Assembly (NCBI GenBank): GCA_029961685.1
Contig: JARWKL010000003.1
Location: 13,527,782 to 13,591,781 of the forward strand
Direction: 5' to 3'
Source: Aristolochia californica
Taxonomy: Eukaryota > Streptophyta > Magnoliopsida > Piperales > Aristolochiaceae
DNA: 64,000 bases
The notes beneath the pieces were generated by a model. The model searched no databases. It saw only the letters and a program-made list of their open reading frames with translations, and was not told the DNA's origin. Both the position numbers and the translations under genes were made by a program. Numbering within the stretch: position 1 is the stretch's first letter; every line of letters begins with the position of its first letter. This document shows positions 1 to 12,453 of the stretch, in pieces.

Positions 1-105
1 TAGACATACATCATCTTCTTTAATTACACCATTGTATCATCCTTATGAGAAGAAGATTTAATTACGCTTTGTGCAACCTCCCTGACGTGGGTGAGGTTAT
101 TACCT
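1..105 (-). repeat. LTR fragment (family L) at window edge
   Basis: The sequence aligns by eye with the part of the minus-strand LTR near 20740-20850 that contains TTAATTACA and TGCAACCTC. It is cut by the window edge, so neither end can be placed. It is probably an old LTR remnant of the family seen at 15313 and 20405. Confidence 0.4.
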
Positions 106-559
106 TAATGCCACTGGAGTTGTATTCCAACAAAAACTTTTAGGGAAAACTCAATGATGCATAAGGGCAGTGAAGGGAGATGAATTAGAGAACTTTTTCC
201 ATCTAAGAGTCAATGGTAGCAAGTTAGTAAAATGAAAATAAAAAATAATAGGGAAAATGTGAGAAATATGCCCTTCTTCTCTTTTGCTTTCTCTTTTGAA
301 ACTACCCCAAACCCTAATTTAGGGTTTCATGCGGAAAAAAATTATTTTCGTCTAGAAAAAAGGTTTGTTAAAGATGAAATTTCAAAATATTTTTTATCCG
401 TACAAGAGTGAATTTATAGCATACAAACTGAAGGTAATTGTTGGAGAGAAAAAGAGAAACTTTGGCAAGCATGGCTGCTATATGATAGATGCAGAATAGG
501 ATTTTGATAGAAAAGTAAGGACTATGATGTGTATGTTTGTAACTTGATGAAGCATGCAA

Positions 560-1340
560 TTTAAAAATAAATTTTGGAGCCTAGAATTTATGTATTCAAA
601 ATAAAAACAACTAGAGTTGAAACACATAGACTATCTTTGAGGAAGGAGCTTAAAATTCTTATTTTTTGCAAGCAATATACTTCCAACATAACCATTAAGT
701 CTTTCGTATTGATATCTCTCTTTGGATACATCGGATTGAGAAAAGGTTTGTTGGGTTATAAAATAGACTCATAGAAATTTCTTTTAAGATATAATTCTCT
801 AAATAAATTTTCATTCTTGATGGCATAAAATGCTCCAAAAAATAAAGCCTTCTATTGCCACTCGAACCTTTCTTGTTGTCCAACATTTGTTGCTTCATAT
901 GTCAATTTTTCTTTGTAGAAAACTCCGATTCCTGAAATTCTTTTCAAAAAAAAATTTCATAAATATATAATTTGTAAAATGAAAAGTGTACTATAGAGGT
1001 GAAAACTTCAAGGAAAACGGGTATTAGGATATAAGAATAGCAATGGAGAAGAAAAATGTAAGATACAAACCCAAACTAGTATAGATGACAAATAGGAAAA
1101 GAATCACATTATTTTTGTGACGATTGACTAAGTCAACTCATATAACCTCTTGTTCTGATACCATATTAAATTTTCAGAAAAGATAAATAATTTACTAATT
1201 TATTTTATTTAAGCACATTGGACCTCTATTTATAATAGAGCAAATAAGTGGAAACATAAACTCTAGAACAATTGAACTACTCTTAATGAAGTAAAAATCT
1301 GAAAATACCAAACTTCCTCCATGCTCTAGATCTTGTTTAA
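560..1340 (-). repeat. Decayed family K copy: internal part plus LTR piece
   Basis: On the minus strand a PBS-like TGGTATCAGAAC lies at about 1152-1163. An LTR-like stretch from 1164 contains the hairpin CTCTATTTATAATAGAG, as in the array LTRs at 48-63 kb. The internal part, 560-1163, contains the same module as the array internals, and the conceptual peptide FMPSR...YLENYILKEI matches FMPSRK...YMKKYISKEI there. The outer LTR end is not recognisable. This is an older, opposite-strand relative of the array family. Confidence 0.5.
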
Positions 1341-3782
1341 GTGCATGCAGCTACTCAGGTTTTGTCCGAAAGGGCCATCAATTATTTAACTAGATGATTC
1401 ATGTCCATAAGATCAGATTCTCGGCTGAACACTAAACGTGCAAGGAGGAAATGCTGGCCGGAGCAGGTCTAAGCATTCCTCCTGGACTACCCTTTTGAGC
1501 CTGACAGTGTGATGTAGGGCACAGAGCAGGAAGCTTGCAAAAGAAGTGGGGACTTGGTTGCGACAGGGAAGGTAGCAAAGCGTTTTAATGTGAAAGAGCG
1601 ATAGAATTTCTCTAATGGTTTCCAAAGCAAACCAGTGGAGAACCGCTGGAGAATCTTATTTCTTCCGCAAGATTTTTATGGTTAGAATTTAGAAGATGAA
1701 ATGAGGCAGAAGCAATAGATGTTGCTTACATGATGAGGCTAGGAAGATGGATCTTAAAATTTTTCCCATTCCAATCACCTTGGTTGGAGTTTCCATCTAT
1801 AATGCAACGACTCTGATTTTTTTATACGTTATTGTCTGGAAAAACAGAAAGAGATTTTCATACACGCAAGCTCGAATCGTGACAAATAAAAATTAAAATA
1901 GACATGAACAGTGAGAAAGGGAAGACAACACGAAAGTGGGTGGCATGGACAGTGGCGCCGCATCCCCCGTTTGCCCAGTCCTTTCATGCATTCTTGAATC
2001 TTGAATCTTTATTTTTTGTGGTTGGCACGACCTGTCGCGCGCACCCATCTCCATCACCTGCATCGTCTATACGGATTTTTTCCTCTTTTCTACACGGCCA
2101 ACAGGCCATGTCTATCGCAGGAAGATCCATCACATCCTGCTCGCTTGCACGAGGCCGTCGACAGGACCTGTGAAGTGTAAACAGCAATGGATTAAAGCAG
2201 TAAAGCAGTAAAGCTTGCGAGAAAGCATCTGGAAAGGGGAATTCTCTTTCCTCCAAATTCACAGTGAACTCCAGAAACAAAGCTTTTTAAAAGTTAGATA
2301 CCAGTAGTTGGGTCAACTTGCATTTTTCTGGAGCTCACAGGTTTCAACTTAAATCAGCAATTCTAGCTTACTGGTATCGACGAATCTATCCATCACTCAG
2401 TTTTTTTTTTCTTTCTTTGCTTTCGAGTTTCTAATTCGACTTTGACCCCAAATCAGTGCCTTTCGGCTCGTTGCATGCGGAGAAGAAATGTAAAAAGCAA
2501 AACAGAAATCAGCCACGGAACTGGAAAGGTAAACGAAAACAGAATATGTGGTAGCAGATGATGCATCGTCTCGCTTTGTGTACGGATAGGAATCCTTTGC
2601 CGGTACCAACTTCAGTTTCACCAAACTGGAAATGTGATGACGCCATTTATTCTTATTACTCTTAGTGAAGGAATCTGTTGCATTCTGACAAAAAAGGACT
2701 GGTTGAACTGAAATTTTAAGCAGACAGGAAATTTCCAGGAAAGAGAGCAGTGGCCATTTCTTCCTACCGTTTGGTAATCGGCAGCATCAGCAGCTATTAA
2801 GTGACAATTCATCTCTGTATGTGGGTCCTTTAATGGATAGGTGCTTTCAAATCACATTAAGTAATGGTCGGATCAGTGCTTCATTGTGCCTCTCTTTCTA
2901 CACCATCTACTAAAATTTAAATTTCAAAGCGAATCGACCTGCAACAAAAGGAAATTCTTTGATGTTGCTTATTAACTGTTTGGGTGGAACACAAAGAAGA
3001 AGGCACTCTTTGGGTGGGTCTGTTTTTCGGTTTTCCGCAATCGTGATTCGTGCATTTATCTTAGAAGAATTCGACCCAACGCTTAGGCCACGGGAGGATT
3101 CGAAGGGGTCGAAAGAGATGCACGCAGCTTTTTACGATTTTAAAGGTTTTTTATCCAACTAGAAAACAGATGGATCGATTATCACGGAGAGCAGCTTCAT
3201 CCGTTGACGGCGCAAATAAACTAGAAAAGGAAGAGCGCGTAGCAACCGCGTATGCCTAGAGGTTTGTCTTGTCACTCTCAAGCGCACTCCTCTTTCTGTA
3301 ATATCACTATATAATACGTAAGCCGGCGGCAAAAACAAAAGCAACTCGATCGATCTGCTCGTTTCTTTTGTCGGAACGGTCGGCCATCTCCTGTTAAATA
3401 TTTAATGGGATTAAAATCTTAGACGATGAGAAAGAAAAACCCTATCTGCATATTTGAAAAGCAGAGCATTGCGACGGCTATCAATGCATAACGGGTGGCG
3501 TCCATGCACAAAGAGATGTTCGCGTACGTGCTGCTCTCAAAAGCTAACAATTCGCAGTTAAACCAAAGCCTCCAATGGCGGATGCGGCTGAAATTGAAAC
3601 AAAAAAACCACTGGTATCAGCTACGACGACGACGACGTGACTGGTATCAGCTTCCTCCTTTCATGAACCATCCCGACTGGTATCAACTCCTCGACGTTAG
3701 CTCTAAGTGGTCTGATTTGTTGCTTCTCAAAATGATGAAGATATCAAGTCACTGGTTAGGTTAGAATGAGGAAGCCCGAGCC
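1341..3782. other. No gene recognised (about 2.4 kb)
   Basis: Only short overlapping frames are present and none resembles a known protein. Base composition is mixed rather than AT-rich, so this could be low-copy DNA. TGGTATCAGC or TGGTATCAAC occurs three times, at 3611, 3641 and 3678, giving a small WYQL repeat in one frame. These may be copies of a retroelement PBS. Confidence 0.4.
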
Positions 3783-3787
3783 TTGTT

Positions 3788-3903
3788 TGTTAGGTCACGA
3801 CGTCATTAGGAGAGAGGCCATAAGCCACTCGATGGGTCGTGGCAGTCGAGAGTCTTAAGGCGAAGAAGAACGGATCTTCAGGGTGGTTGCAAGTTTACCG
3901 AGT
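3788..3903 (+). repeat. Element B 5' LTR, first part
   Basis: This matches the start of the 3' LTR at 8940, including the shared CCACTCGATGGGTC and AGAGTCTTAAGGC. The match stops at CGAGT (3899-3903), where element A begins. The same five bases recur at 7118-7122, where the LTR resumes. Confidence 0.85.
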
Positions 3904-4678
3904 TGTTATGGACTCAATAACACTGAGTCATCTACTTTACTTTTATTATTTATGTTGCTTTTAATTTCGAATTTTATTGATTTGTAATAAGACTTAAAGG
4001 TAGGGGTAGAATTGGGTTTTATAACCCTAACCGATGTTGATGTTAAGTACCCTATTTAAGGGGTAAGGATGGAGAAATAAAGTAAGTTCGGAATTAGCAT
4101 AAACTAGGGTAATTTAGGTTCTTTCTAGGCTCCCTATTCTATGGTTCTTATCGTGAACTCTCTCTGGTTGTTTGGTGAATACATTGGAGGGTATCTAAGG
4201 TGATCGTGAGAGGCGGAAGAAGAGGAATTACCTTTCTTTTCCAAGCTGCAAGAGAAGACTATCTCTTTCACGAAAATTCCAGAAAGGGTAAAGGGTTGGC
4301 GTGAAATAACCAGGAAGGAGGACGAATTCTGGTTGCTGGATTGGTGTTGACGTCAAGAGGTTATTCTTAATCTTATTCCAAGTATTGAAGATTAGAATTT
4401 TGTTTTTTTTTACATAAGGTACCAATATTGCATAGTAGAGGAAACCCTACCTTGACGTGAGTCATAAGAAAGGGGGTTCCATGTTGGGGCATCAAGGAGG
4501 TCCATTGATTCTTTGGTTTCATCCATAATTAAGAAAAGGAAACTCCTTTTCAAAGGAAAAGAGTTTAGCAAAGAGAACAGGTTGTTCTTGGATCATTACA
4601 GTGAGTCAAACCCTCTTAACGTGCTGGATTCATCTATACCTCGCCAAGTTACTAAATCCATGGCTAGGGACCATAACA
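3904..4678 (+). repeat. Element A 5' LTR
   Basis: It spans TGTTATGGACTC to CCATAACA and is followed by the PBS. It shares AATAACACTGAGTCATC and a long downstream stretch with the 3' LTR, differing by scattered substitutions and by lacking the long G runs. Confidence 0.88.
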
Positions 4679-4719
4679 ACTTGGTATCAGAGTAGGGTAA
4701 CCCGGCAGAGAGAAGCGCC

Positions 4720-6136
4720 AATGAATACTTTGGATTGCTTAAAAGAAAATTTGATACAGTCTTAGAGAAGTTCTCCAAAATTGATATTGATATGGAGACC
4801 TTGAAGGGAAGGGTGGATAGCATGAAGACTGGTCTGACTAATGGCAATAAATTTGCTACATTGGAGGAGAAGTTCACTCTCAGTTTGGAAACCTTGAAAG
4901 GAATGATGGATAGCATGGAGACTGGTCTGAGCATTGGCAAGAACCCAATTCCGGGGGATTCACAAATCAAAAGGGGAGATGAGTTTACTAGACACACGAG
5001 TTTCTCGGGTCAGCAAGGACCCTTCATTCCTGGGGGACACCTCAACCAGGGGGGAGGCACTGTACCTCTCATTCCAGATCAGAGAGGAGGGTACCATTCG
5101 TATAACAGAGGAGGAGATGAATTTCCTAGGCACACGAGTTTCTCGGGATAGCAAGGACCCCTCATTCCAAGGGGACACTTCTACCAGGGGGGAGACACTG
5201 TTCCGAGGTATACTAAAATGGAATTCCCTACTTATAGTGGGTCAGAAGACCCTTTGATATGGTTGTATCGACGCAAAAAAAAATTAGCCATCAGCGAATC
5301 CCAGCCTATGACCGAGTCAACGTGGTTTTTTTCCACTTACTAGGGGAAGCACAACTTTGGTACCAGCTAGTTGAGGTTGATAGCGACGCGGTAGATTGGG
5401 AGAAATTTAAGTGACTGTGCTCTCTCCGTTTTGGTCCTCTTGCTTACAGCAACCCTTTGGGAGATTTGGTTTTGTTACGCCAAACTGGGGCCGTGGAGCA
5501 ATATCAAAAACTGTTCCTGGAAAAATTAACACAAGACGGCGATATGGTACAAGTGGATCAGCAAGTTGCGCTGTTTATAGCAGGACTGACTGAGGCGTTA
5601 AAGCTTGAGTTGGAGCTCTATGCACCTGTTGACTTATCCAGCACTATCAATATAGCTCGTGCTTTAGAACTGTGACAAAAGGCATAGCACAGAAAACCTC
5701 CATGGTCAGGGGAGCAGAGCACTCCATCCACAGAGCAAGGGGAGCGCATTCCTCTGAGAAACAACCCGAGTATTACTTTGACAGGGAATCCGAGATCTAG
5801 TCATCCTACACCTCCTTATATAAAAAAAATTGACAAGTGCTGAGATGGCGGAACGGCGGGCTAAGAATCTGTGTTACAACTGTGATGAACCATATCGGGC
5901 TGGGCATCAGTGCAAAAGATTTTTTTTAATCTATAAGGTTGAAGATGAGGATATCGAGGTGACAGAGGATATGATAGAGGAAGAACCACCTGACATCTCT
6001 CTGCATGCCATTACTGGGCAGCAATCGGCCACAACTATGCAGCATGGGAGCGGCTCGACAACTTCCACTAGGTCTACCCAGCTTCTGAGCTTGAGGACAA
6101 GCTCGATTTGCAAGGGGGGGGGGGGAGGATGGAAGA
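4720..6136 (+). pseudogene. Element A gag remnant joined to the pol tail
   Basis: An N-terminal coiled-coil-like stretch (about 4735-4940) is followed by the Ty3 gag core: the equivalent of PRYTKMEFPTYSGSEDPLIW near 5200-5270 and GDLVLLRQTGAVEQYQKLF near 5460-5520. A CCHC knuckle beginning KNLCYNCDEPYRAGHQCK lies near 5865-5910. After the pre-protease motif EEPPDISLHAITGQ the frame jumps at about 6040 to the C-terminal tail of pol (ELEDKLDLQGGGG in another frame). Protease, reverse transcriptase, RNase H and integrase are missing. Frameshifts and stops, such as the TAG near 5148, show that the gag is dead in this copy. Confidence 0.8.
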
Positions 6137-7117
6137 TGTTGTGGGCTTAATAACACTGAGTCATCTACTTTACTTTTATTATTTATGTTGCTTTGAATTT
6201 TGAATTTTATTGATTTTTAATAAGACTTAAAAGGTAGGGGTAGAATTGGGTTTTATAACCCTAACCTATGTTGATGTTAATTACCCTATTTAAGGGGTAA
6301 GGATGGAAAAATAAAGCAAGTTCGGAATTAGCATGAACTAGGGTAGTTTAGGTTCTTGCTAGGCTCGCTATTCTAGAACTCTCTCTGGTTGTTTGGTGAA
6401 TACATTGGGGGGGGGGGGGGGGGTTGGGGGGGTGGGTTCTTGCTAGGCTCGCTATTCTAGAACTCTCTCTGGTTGTTTGGTGAATACATTGGGGGGGGGG
6501 GGGGGGGGGTTGTTGTTTCGGAATTAGCATAAACTAGGGTAATTTAGGTTCTTGCTAGGCTCCCTATTCTAGGGTTTTTGGCATGAACTCTCTCTGGTTG
6601 TTTGGTGAATACATTGGGGGGGGGAGGGATGTATCTAAGGTGATCGTGAGAGGAGGAAGAAGAAGAATTACCTTTCTCTTTCGAGCTGCAAGAGAAGACT
6701 CTCTTTCATGGAAATTCAAGAAAAGGGAGAAGGTTTGGCATGAGCTAACTAGGAAGGAGGACGAATTCTGGTTGTTGGATAGGTGTTGACGTCAAGAGGT
6801 AATTCTTAATCTTGTTCCAAGTATTGAAGACTAGAATTCTTTTTCTTTTTACGTAAGGTACCAATATTGCATGGTAGAGGAAACCCTACCTTGATGTGAG
6901 TCATAAGAAAGGGGGTTCCACGTTGGGGCATCAAGGAGGTCCATTGATTCTTTGGTTTCATCCATAATTAAGGAAAGGAAACTTCTTTTCAAGGGAAAAG
7001 AATTCAGCAAAGAGAACAGGTTGTTCTTGGATCATTACAGTGAGTCAAACCCTCTTAACTTGCTGGATTCATCTATACCTCACCAAGTTACTATATCTAT
7101 GGCTAGAGACCATAACA
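6137..7117 (+). repeat. Element A 3' LTR with G-tract duplications
   Basis: It starts TGTTGTGGGCTTAATAACAC and ends CCATAACA before the CGAGT TSD. Between about 6350 and 6630, TCTCTCTGGTTGTTTGGTGA followed by a G run occurs three times, with runs of about 9 to 19 G. The 5' LTR has a single copy without a long G run. This explains the extra length and may be replication slippage or an assembly artefact. Confidence 0.85.
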
Positions 7118-7287
7118 CGAGTTTACTGACATTTTTATTTTTTGCTCTTTTTTGTTTATGTACGTAGCTTTGCTTATTTAAGCAGAGAGACATTATCAAT
7201 GAAAATAAGAAAATTATGTTGTGAAAATTGCGGTATTCTCTCACCCAAAGAGAGCAACTATCTCTAAGCTTTGATTGGGACATATTA
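7118..7287 (+). repeat. Element B 5' LTR, second part
   Basis: It resumes with CGAGTTTACTGAC and runs through AAGCTTTGATTGGGACA to about TATTA. It closely matches 9045-9238 of the 3' LTR, including GAAAATTGCGGTATTCTC, and is followed by the PBS at 7289. Confidence 0.82.
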
Positions 7288-7874
7288 ATGATATCAGAGC
7301 TCATATCGTTATTTTCTTCTCCAGCGAGAAACTGCCAAGCTTTGCGTTGGGTTATCTTCGGCGACCGCCCAGCATCCAACACCTCATCGCTGGCTCTCCA
7401 GTCAACACTCCATCCAGGCAAAACCGGCCTTCTATTTCGTCACCGAACACTCGCCACGCCTCCAGCCTAATGCTATCGGCCACGAGAAAAAAAAAGTGGA
7501 AGAAGCTCCATCTCAATTCGTCTCTACCGAGACGTTCTAGAGGAAGAATCAACGCCGTCTCCGGCGAGAAAAGTGGCGCCAGTGAGCACCGAACAATCGC
7601 CACATGACAATTGAAAGTTGTCGGTAACGGAAGTGATGATCCTCTACCCCGCATCCACCGACAACGAGCGCGATGAACTGAATCTTCCCGTCTCCAATGA
7701 GAAAAGCGGCGACGGTGAACCACCAAAAACTCGCTGCGCGACAACCGAACGCTGTCGGTAACTGGAGAGACGACCCGAAATCGGTGTCCCGCAGAGCTGG
7801 AGTTTTAAATTATTGAGGGATCACCAAACTCCGGGACCCGTAAAAAAAAATTGTGCTAAGTGACCTTCGCTATC

Positions 7875-8939
7875 ATGTCATCCATCAAAGAGCGTATTGA
7901 ACAGTTGGAGGGTGGGCTCGGTGAAGTGCAAGATGGGTTACACAGGATGGAGCTTGGCATGGCCGAAAGACTTCGTCATATGGAAGAAACTCTCAATCGA
8001 CTCTCCGATATTTTGTTGGCAAACCAAGATAACCCCATCTACAGTGACCATCACCAAGAAGGAAACGAGGGGGGACAACTGGTGGTATCTTCCAAAACAG
8101 CAAAGCTTGAATTTCTTCGATTTTCAGGAGATGATCCGACGTAGTGGTTCAATATGTGTGAACCAATTTTGTGAGTTCTAGAATACTTCTGAAGCCCAAA
8201 AATTTTCATTGGACTCATACCATTTGGAAGGAGAGGCCAACCAATGGTGGCAGTGGATCCGTAGGACATTCCAGGAAGAAGGACGCATCCTCATGGACAT
8301 ATTTTACAGACGAACTCTGGCCTCGCTTTGGGCCATTAGAGTGTGAAGATTTTGATGAAGCTCTTTCCAGAGTTACTCAGGTTGGATCCCTTCGTGATTA
8401 CCAAAAAAAAGTTCGATAAGTTAGGCAATCGAGTCCACAGCTGGCCACAAAAGGCTCTTGTTGGCACTTTCATGGGAAGATTGAAACCCGAGATTGCCGA
8501 GGGAATTCGAATGTTCAAGCCCAAAACATTGAAAGAAGCCATCGATCTAGTAAGAATGAAGGAGGATCAACTTGCTAGAAAGAGAAGGCCACCACCACCA
8601 ATTCCTGCCGTTCTTGTTCGATGCCTTACTTGGGAAGAAATGCAGCGGAAACGAATCCAAAACTTATGTTTCAATTGTAACGACCGTTGGTCTACATGAC
8701 ACAAATGTCAGGGGCCACAGATACTCATGTTGGAGGGTTATAAGGATAGTGGTGACCTGTTAAGTGACAATGTCACAAAAGAACAACCACCGGAAGAAAA
8801 TCCAACTGGTCGAAGAGAGCTTAGTGCAATGGAAGCACCTTCCAGCCGAGAAGGCAACATGGAAGCCAACAAAGCAGCTACAAGAGATGTTTACGAATTT
8901 GGACCTTGAGGAAAAGGTTCCACTTGATGGGGGAGGTAT
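7875..8939 (+). pseudogene. Element B gag remnant joined to the pol tail
   Basis: The frame opens MSSIKERIEQLEGG with a predicted coiled-coil N-terminus. The gag core follows: AKLEFLRFSGDDPT, then an in-frame TAG at about 8142, LDSYHLEGEANQWW near 8210-8250, and RLKPEIAEGIRMFKPKTL near 8480-8530. A zinc knuckle starts NLCFNCNDRW near 8660. Near 8770-8800 the frame passes directly into the C-terminal chromodomain-like end of pol (VQWKHLPAEKATW, then LDLEEKVPLDGGG). The central pol domains are absent. Two or more stops or frameshifts make it non-coding now. Confidence 0.78.
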
Positions 8940-9238
8940 TGTTAGGTCACGAAGTCGTTCGGACAGAGGCCATAAGCCACTCGATGGGTCATGTCAGTCG
9001 AGAGTCTTAAGGCAAAGAACGGATCTTCAGGGGGGTTACGAGTTTACCGAGTTTATGGTCATTTGGTTACGAGTTTATCGTCATTTTTATTTTTTGCTCT
9101 ATTTTGTTTCTTTACGTAGCTTTGCTTATTTAACCAAAGAGACATTATCAATGAAAATAAGAAATTGTGTTGTGAAAATTGCGGTATTCTCTCACCCAAA
9201 GAGAGCAACTATCCCTGAGCTTTGATTGGGACCTATCA
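8940..9238 (+). repeat. Element B 3' LTR
   Basis: It starts TGTTAGGTCACGAAG after the PPT and ends CCTATCA before TTGTT. It contains an extra segment of about 25 bp near 9048-9075 compared with the 5' LTR. Confidence 0.82.
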
Positions 9239-9243
9239 TTGTT

Positions 9244-12200
9244 CTTCATAGAGAGAAGTTGACATGTACAATTAAACCCTTATATAGTAGAGTATCATTC
9301 GGATATCAAGAGGTCCTAAAGAGACGAGAACTCGTCACGGATCTGGATTTATCACCCTCAATAGAATTCCCTAAAATCCTGTTCTTAATTTTAAGATTTG
9401 ACGTTTCTTCCCATTTTTTTGTGGAATTACCGATTGAAAGTCCAACCATGTCCCTCTCCCATCACCGACCCCTCAACTCCATCCTTCTTTAGCCCATGAC
9501 CTTTTAATATATTTTTTAAGCTTTATAAAAAAATGCATTTTTTTTAAAATACATATAAAGAGTATAATATCATAATAAAAAAATCATAAAAATTTATAAA
9601 ACATAAAATTGTATGTAACAATCCCTATATGTCAATTAATTAAATAGATCGACGACTTTTTTTTGTTAAACACATATCATTTGTAAAACATTTCAGGGTA
9701 ATCATCCCTACCCTAATATGCACTGAAGTGATTATGTCACTTGGCATCATAAAATTTTTGAAAATACAAAAATCATTAAAACAACAAGTACCCCCATTTC
9801 TCAAAACGAATAAGCGAAGCAAGATCCCTCTCCCTATCGATAGAAGTGTTAGTTTCAAAATTCTCACTGAGATAATTTTGATGATAATAAATACTTAAGC
9901 TACTAATGATGTACCCTAAAATATGCTTGCAACTCAAAAATCCCCAAAAGAATTTATGGCAACACATTGTTCAACCAACCATGGTCTGATTGAATGACCT
10001 AGGGAATAAAGCAACTCATGCCAAAAAACTCTCGACCAAGATGTAAAGGCTATCCAACTGATTGACATTTAACTAAACTAAGAGAGAGAGAGAATTCTTG
10101 AAATCATCCACCAAGCACCAAACAATGAAGTGCATGAAGATTTCAAGAGAAGAAGTAATAGATGAAGGTGAATGACCAAACTATCCCCCATCCAGTAAAT
10201 ATGAAAGAAAAATGTTGCTAGATATTTTCACTCAACAAATCATCAAACAACTTGGCCAAAGAAGCTAAAAGCTCAAAAGATGAATAAGATGCGTATGATG
10301 AAGATTCTTTCAACCGTTAATCACCTGTCTAAACGACTAGTTCCTGAAATTTTGTAGAATGAGAAAGAAGACTTTGATTCAAGCAGGATAGCTCTTCGAA
10401 ATCTGCAAGTGACCTACTGATGTAATTAATATCTCAACATGATAGTTTAAAGTATTTCAATGAGATTTTTAGTCGAGGTTTTATCGAATTTCAGAAGATG
10501 ATAAAAAAATACATTTTTGAGCTCAATGGTTTGAATGATGAAAATTTGTTTGTTTAAGAGGTTTTTGCCCCAAACAAACTCTCTTGATTCTTGAGGAAGA
10601 CCCAGTGACTCCCAAATGCTCTCACACCTTGAAATGATTTGGTATTGAATTTGAGGATTTCGAAAAGTCGCCAAGAAAAGAGCTAAGGACTCCTTGTAAT
10701 TCTACTTTGAAATCTTTATTTTGTTTAACATCTTTTCTGCTAGAATCTTAGTTCTTATGTTTTAAAATTATACTAATTCTACCATTTTAGATTGAAGGGT
10801 TGGTATATAGTTTTGAAATTTTGGGGCAAATATATAGAAAAACCAAATATCTACTTGCTCATATTTTGAAATTAATTTTTTATACTTGGTTACAAATATC
10901 TAAACCATCATTCTCCTATTTTGAAATCAAGTGTTAATTTCTTGGGTTGTTTTTTTAAAATACAAGTATCATTGAGTTTTTACTCTAAAATTAATAGGTT
11001 GGTCTTGGTTTAGCGAATCGGAACTCAAGTTATTATATTCAAATCCTTGACTAGTGAGCATCAATTATGAAATCATATTTGAATTGAGTTACATTGTATG
11101 TTTTCCCCCAATTTGAAAATCAATCCATTTTATGTCAAGTTTTGAGTTTTAAAATCATGTTACTAAAGACTATTTCAGCCTGTAACATGCTTTGAATAGT
11201 TATATAAAATTGGTGAGTATACTTGTTCATGATTGAATTGTGATATGTGCCTAAATTAGAGGATTTTTCTATTTGGGGCAAATTGCAAGCAACTAACCTT
11301 TGCATTATCGCCCAAGTCTTGGCAAGGTAAGACTCTCCTAATCTAAATTTTGATTGAGAGCAAACTGTATGACTAAGGAGAGTTAAGTTTCATTTAATGT
11401 TGTGAGCTATAAGACTTTTTGAAGGTAGGCAATATTGAAAATCCCTTTATTAGGTCTAAGCTGGTACGCCTAGTGAGTTGTTGTAAAATCCTTGTGTGGC
11501 TCTAGGTAGGATTAATAATTGGTTGCTGAAAATTCCCTTTGAGGATTTAGGTTAGGTAGCAATACTTGTATTAGTATGTGAAAGTGAGTTGTTATAAATG
11601 GGCTAATATGACCAATTGAGTTATGTAAGTGGCAAGGTAGGCACCATTGTAATTGGCCTAAGAATCAATTTGGTACATGTATTGTTTGGCAACCCATAGA
11701 TACTAAATTAACTCCAAGCTGCAAACACTTTCGAAGTGGACTAGCAATCCGCTAAGAGGATTGTGAACTACAATAATTCTAGTGCATGATGTATGGTTGA
11801 TTACTTTCATGTACATAACTCTGATTGTAACATTTACATTGCATATTAATCTGTTTGAGTCAATGAACACACTTCCGGACTAAATAAAAAAAATTAAAAG
11901 GAGTTAAAATTTGTAGCAAAACTAACAATAGCTAGACCTAACAAGGAGGGGATATGGTTTCGAGTGATTTTTGATATTTTTTTATTGGGATAAAGGTTTA
12001 TTGGATCGAGGCCAAGTCGACTTGTACCCAGTTCAACCAATCACTCTAGTCGGGGTTTTATATATGACCTTGATTTATTCCATGTGAGCAATATTTGAAA
12101 TTTCATAGTTGAAAATTGGCATTTAAGAACGTCATATAAAAAGATTACCCACAGAGTATCAAAATTTAAAATTAACTTATATAATTCGAGATTAGAATCG

Positions 12201-12440
12201 AATAGTATTTATGGAATTGTAAATTATAGTAGAAGCATAGCATGAAATAGATTTGTTGGTATTTAATAGTGAAGGATGGCAAAAGTGTAAAACAAATAAA
12301 AGACAAGGGGATGATCAAAAGAATTCAGAGAGGAAGCAGGAAGAAAAACTAACGAGGGGTCTTTTTCAGGCAGTCCTGTGATCCCCTTCCTCCGAGGAAC
12401 CGCCGCGCGACAAAAACAACGATAGACGAAAACCCCGAAA
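9244..12440. other. No gene recognised (about 3.2 kb)
   Basis: AT-rich sequence with only short frames. A short GA run lies at about 10082-10094. Nothing resembles a conserved protein or a clear LTR end. The 3' part is the upstream region of the calmodulin-like gene. Confidence 0.45.
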
Positions 12441-12442
12441 AG

Positions 12443-12453
12443 CTATTTAAATT
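12443..12453 (+). promoter_or_regulatory. Possible TATA element of the calmodulin-like gene
   Basis: CTATTTAAATT lies about 175 bp upstream of the chosen ATG, with CT-rich sequence, typical of plant 5' leaders, between about 12520 and 12610. This is position and composition only. Confidence 0.4.

Larger units (their letters stand above)
3904..7117 (+). mobile_element. Element A: gag-only Ty3-type LTR element inside the B LTR
   Basis: TGTTATGGACTC begins the element and GACCATAACA ends it, with a CGAGT TSD at 3899-3903 and 7118-7122. LTRs are 3904-4678 (775 bp) and 6137-7117 (981 bp, lengthened by G tracts and a duplication). PBS TGGTATCAGAG is at 4682-4692. The PPT, a run of 13 or more G, lies just before 6137. 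The internal region carries only a broken gag and the last codons of pol. It must be younger than element B, which it interrupts. Its gag is close to those of elements C, D and E, so it probably derives from that lineage. Confidence 0.9.
3788..9238 (+). mobile_element. Element B: gag-only Ty3-type LTR element split by element A
   Basis: The LTR starts TGTTAGGTCACGA and ends near GGGACCTATCA. TTGTT flanks the element at 3783-3787 and 9239-9243, a 5-bp TSD. The 5' LTR is interrupted at 3903 by element A and resumes at 7118. The PBS is a variant, TGATATCAGAGC at 7289-7300, and the PPT is GATGGGGGAGGTAT just before 8940. Without A the element is about 2.2 kb. The internal region holds gag plus the tail of pol with nothing between, matching the class described as TR-GAG (terminal-repeat retrotransposons with a GAG domain). 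It would depend on an autonomous partner for enzymes. Confidence 0.85.
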
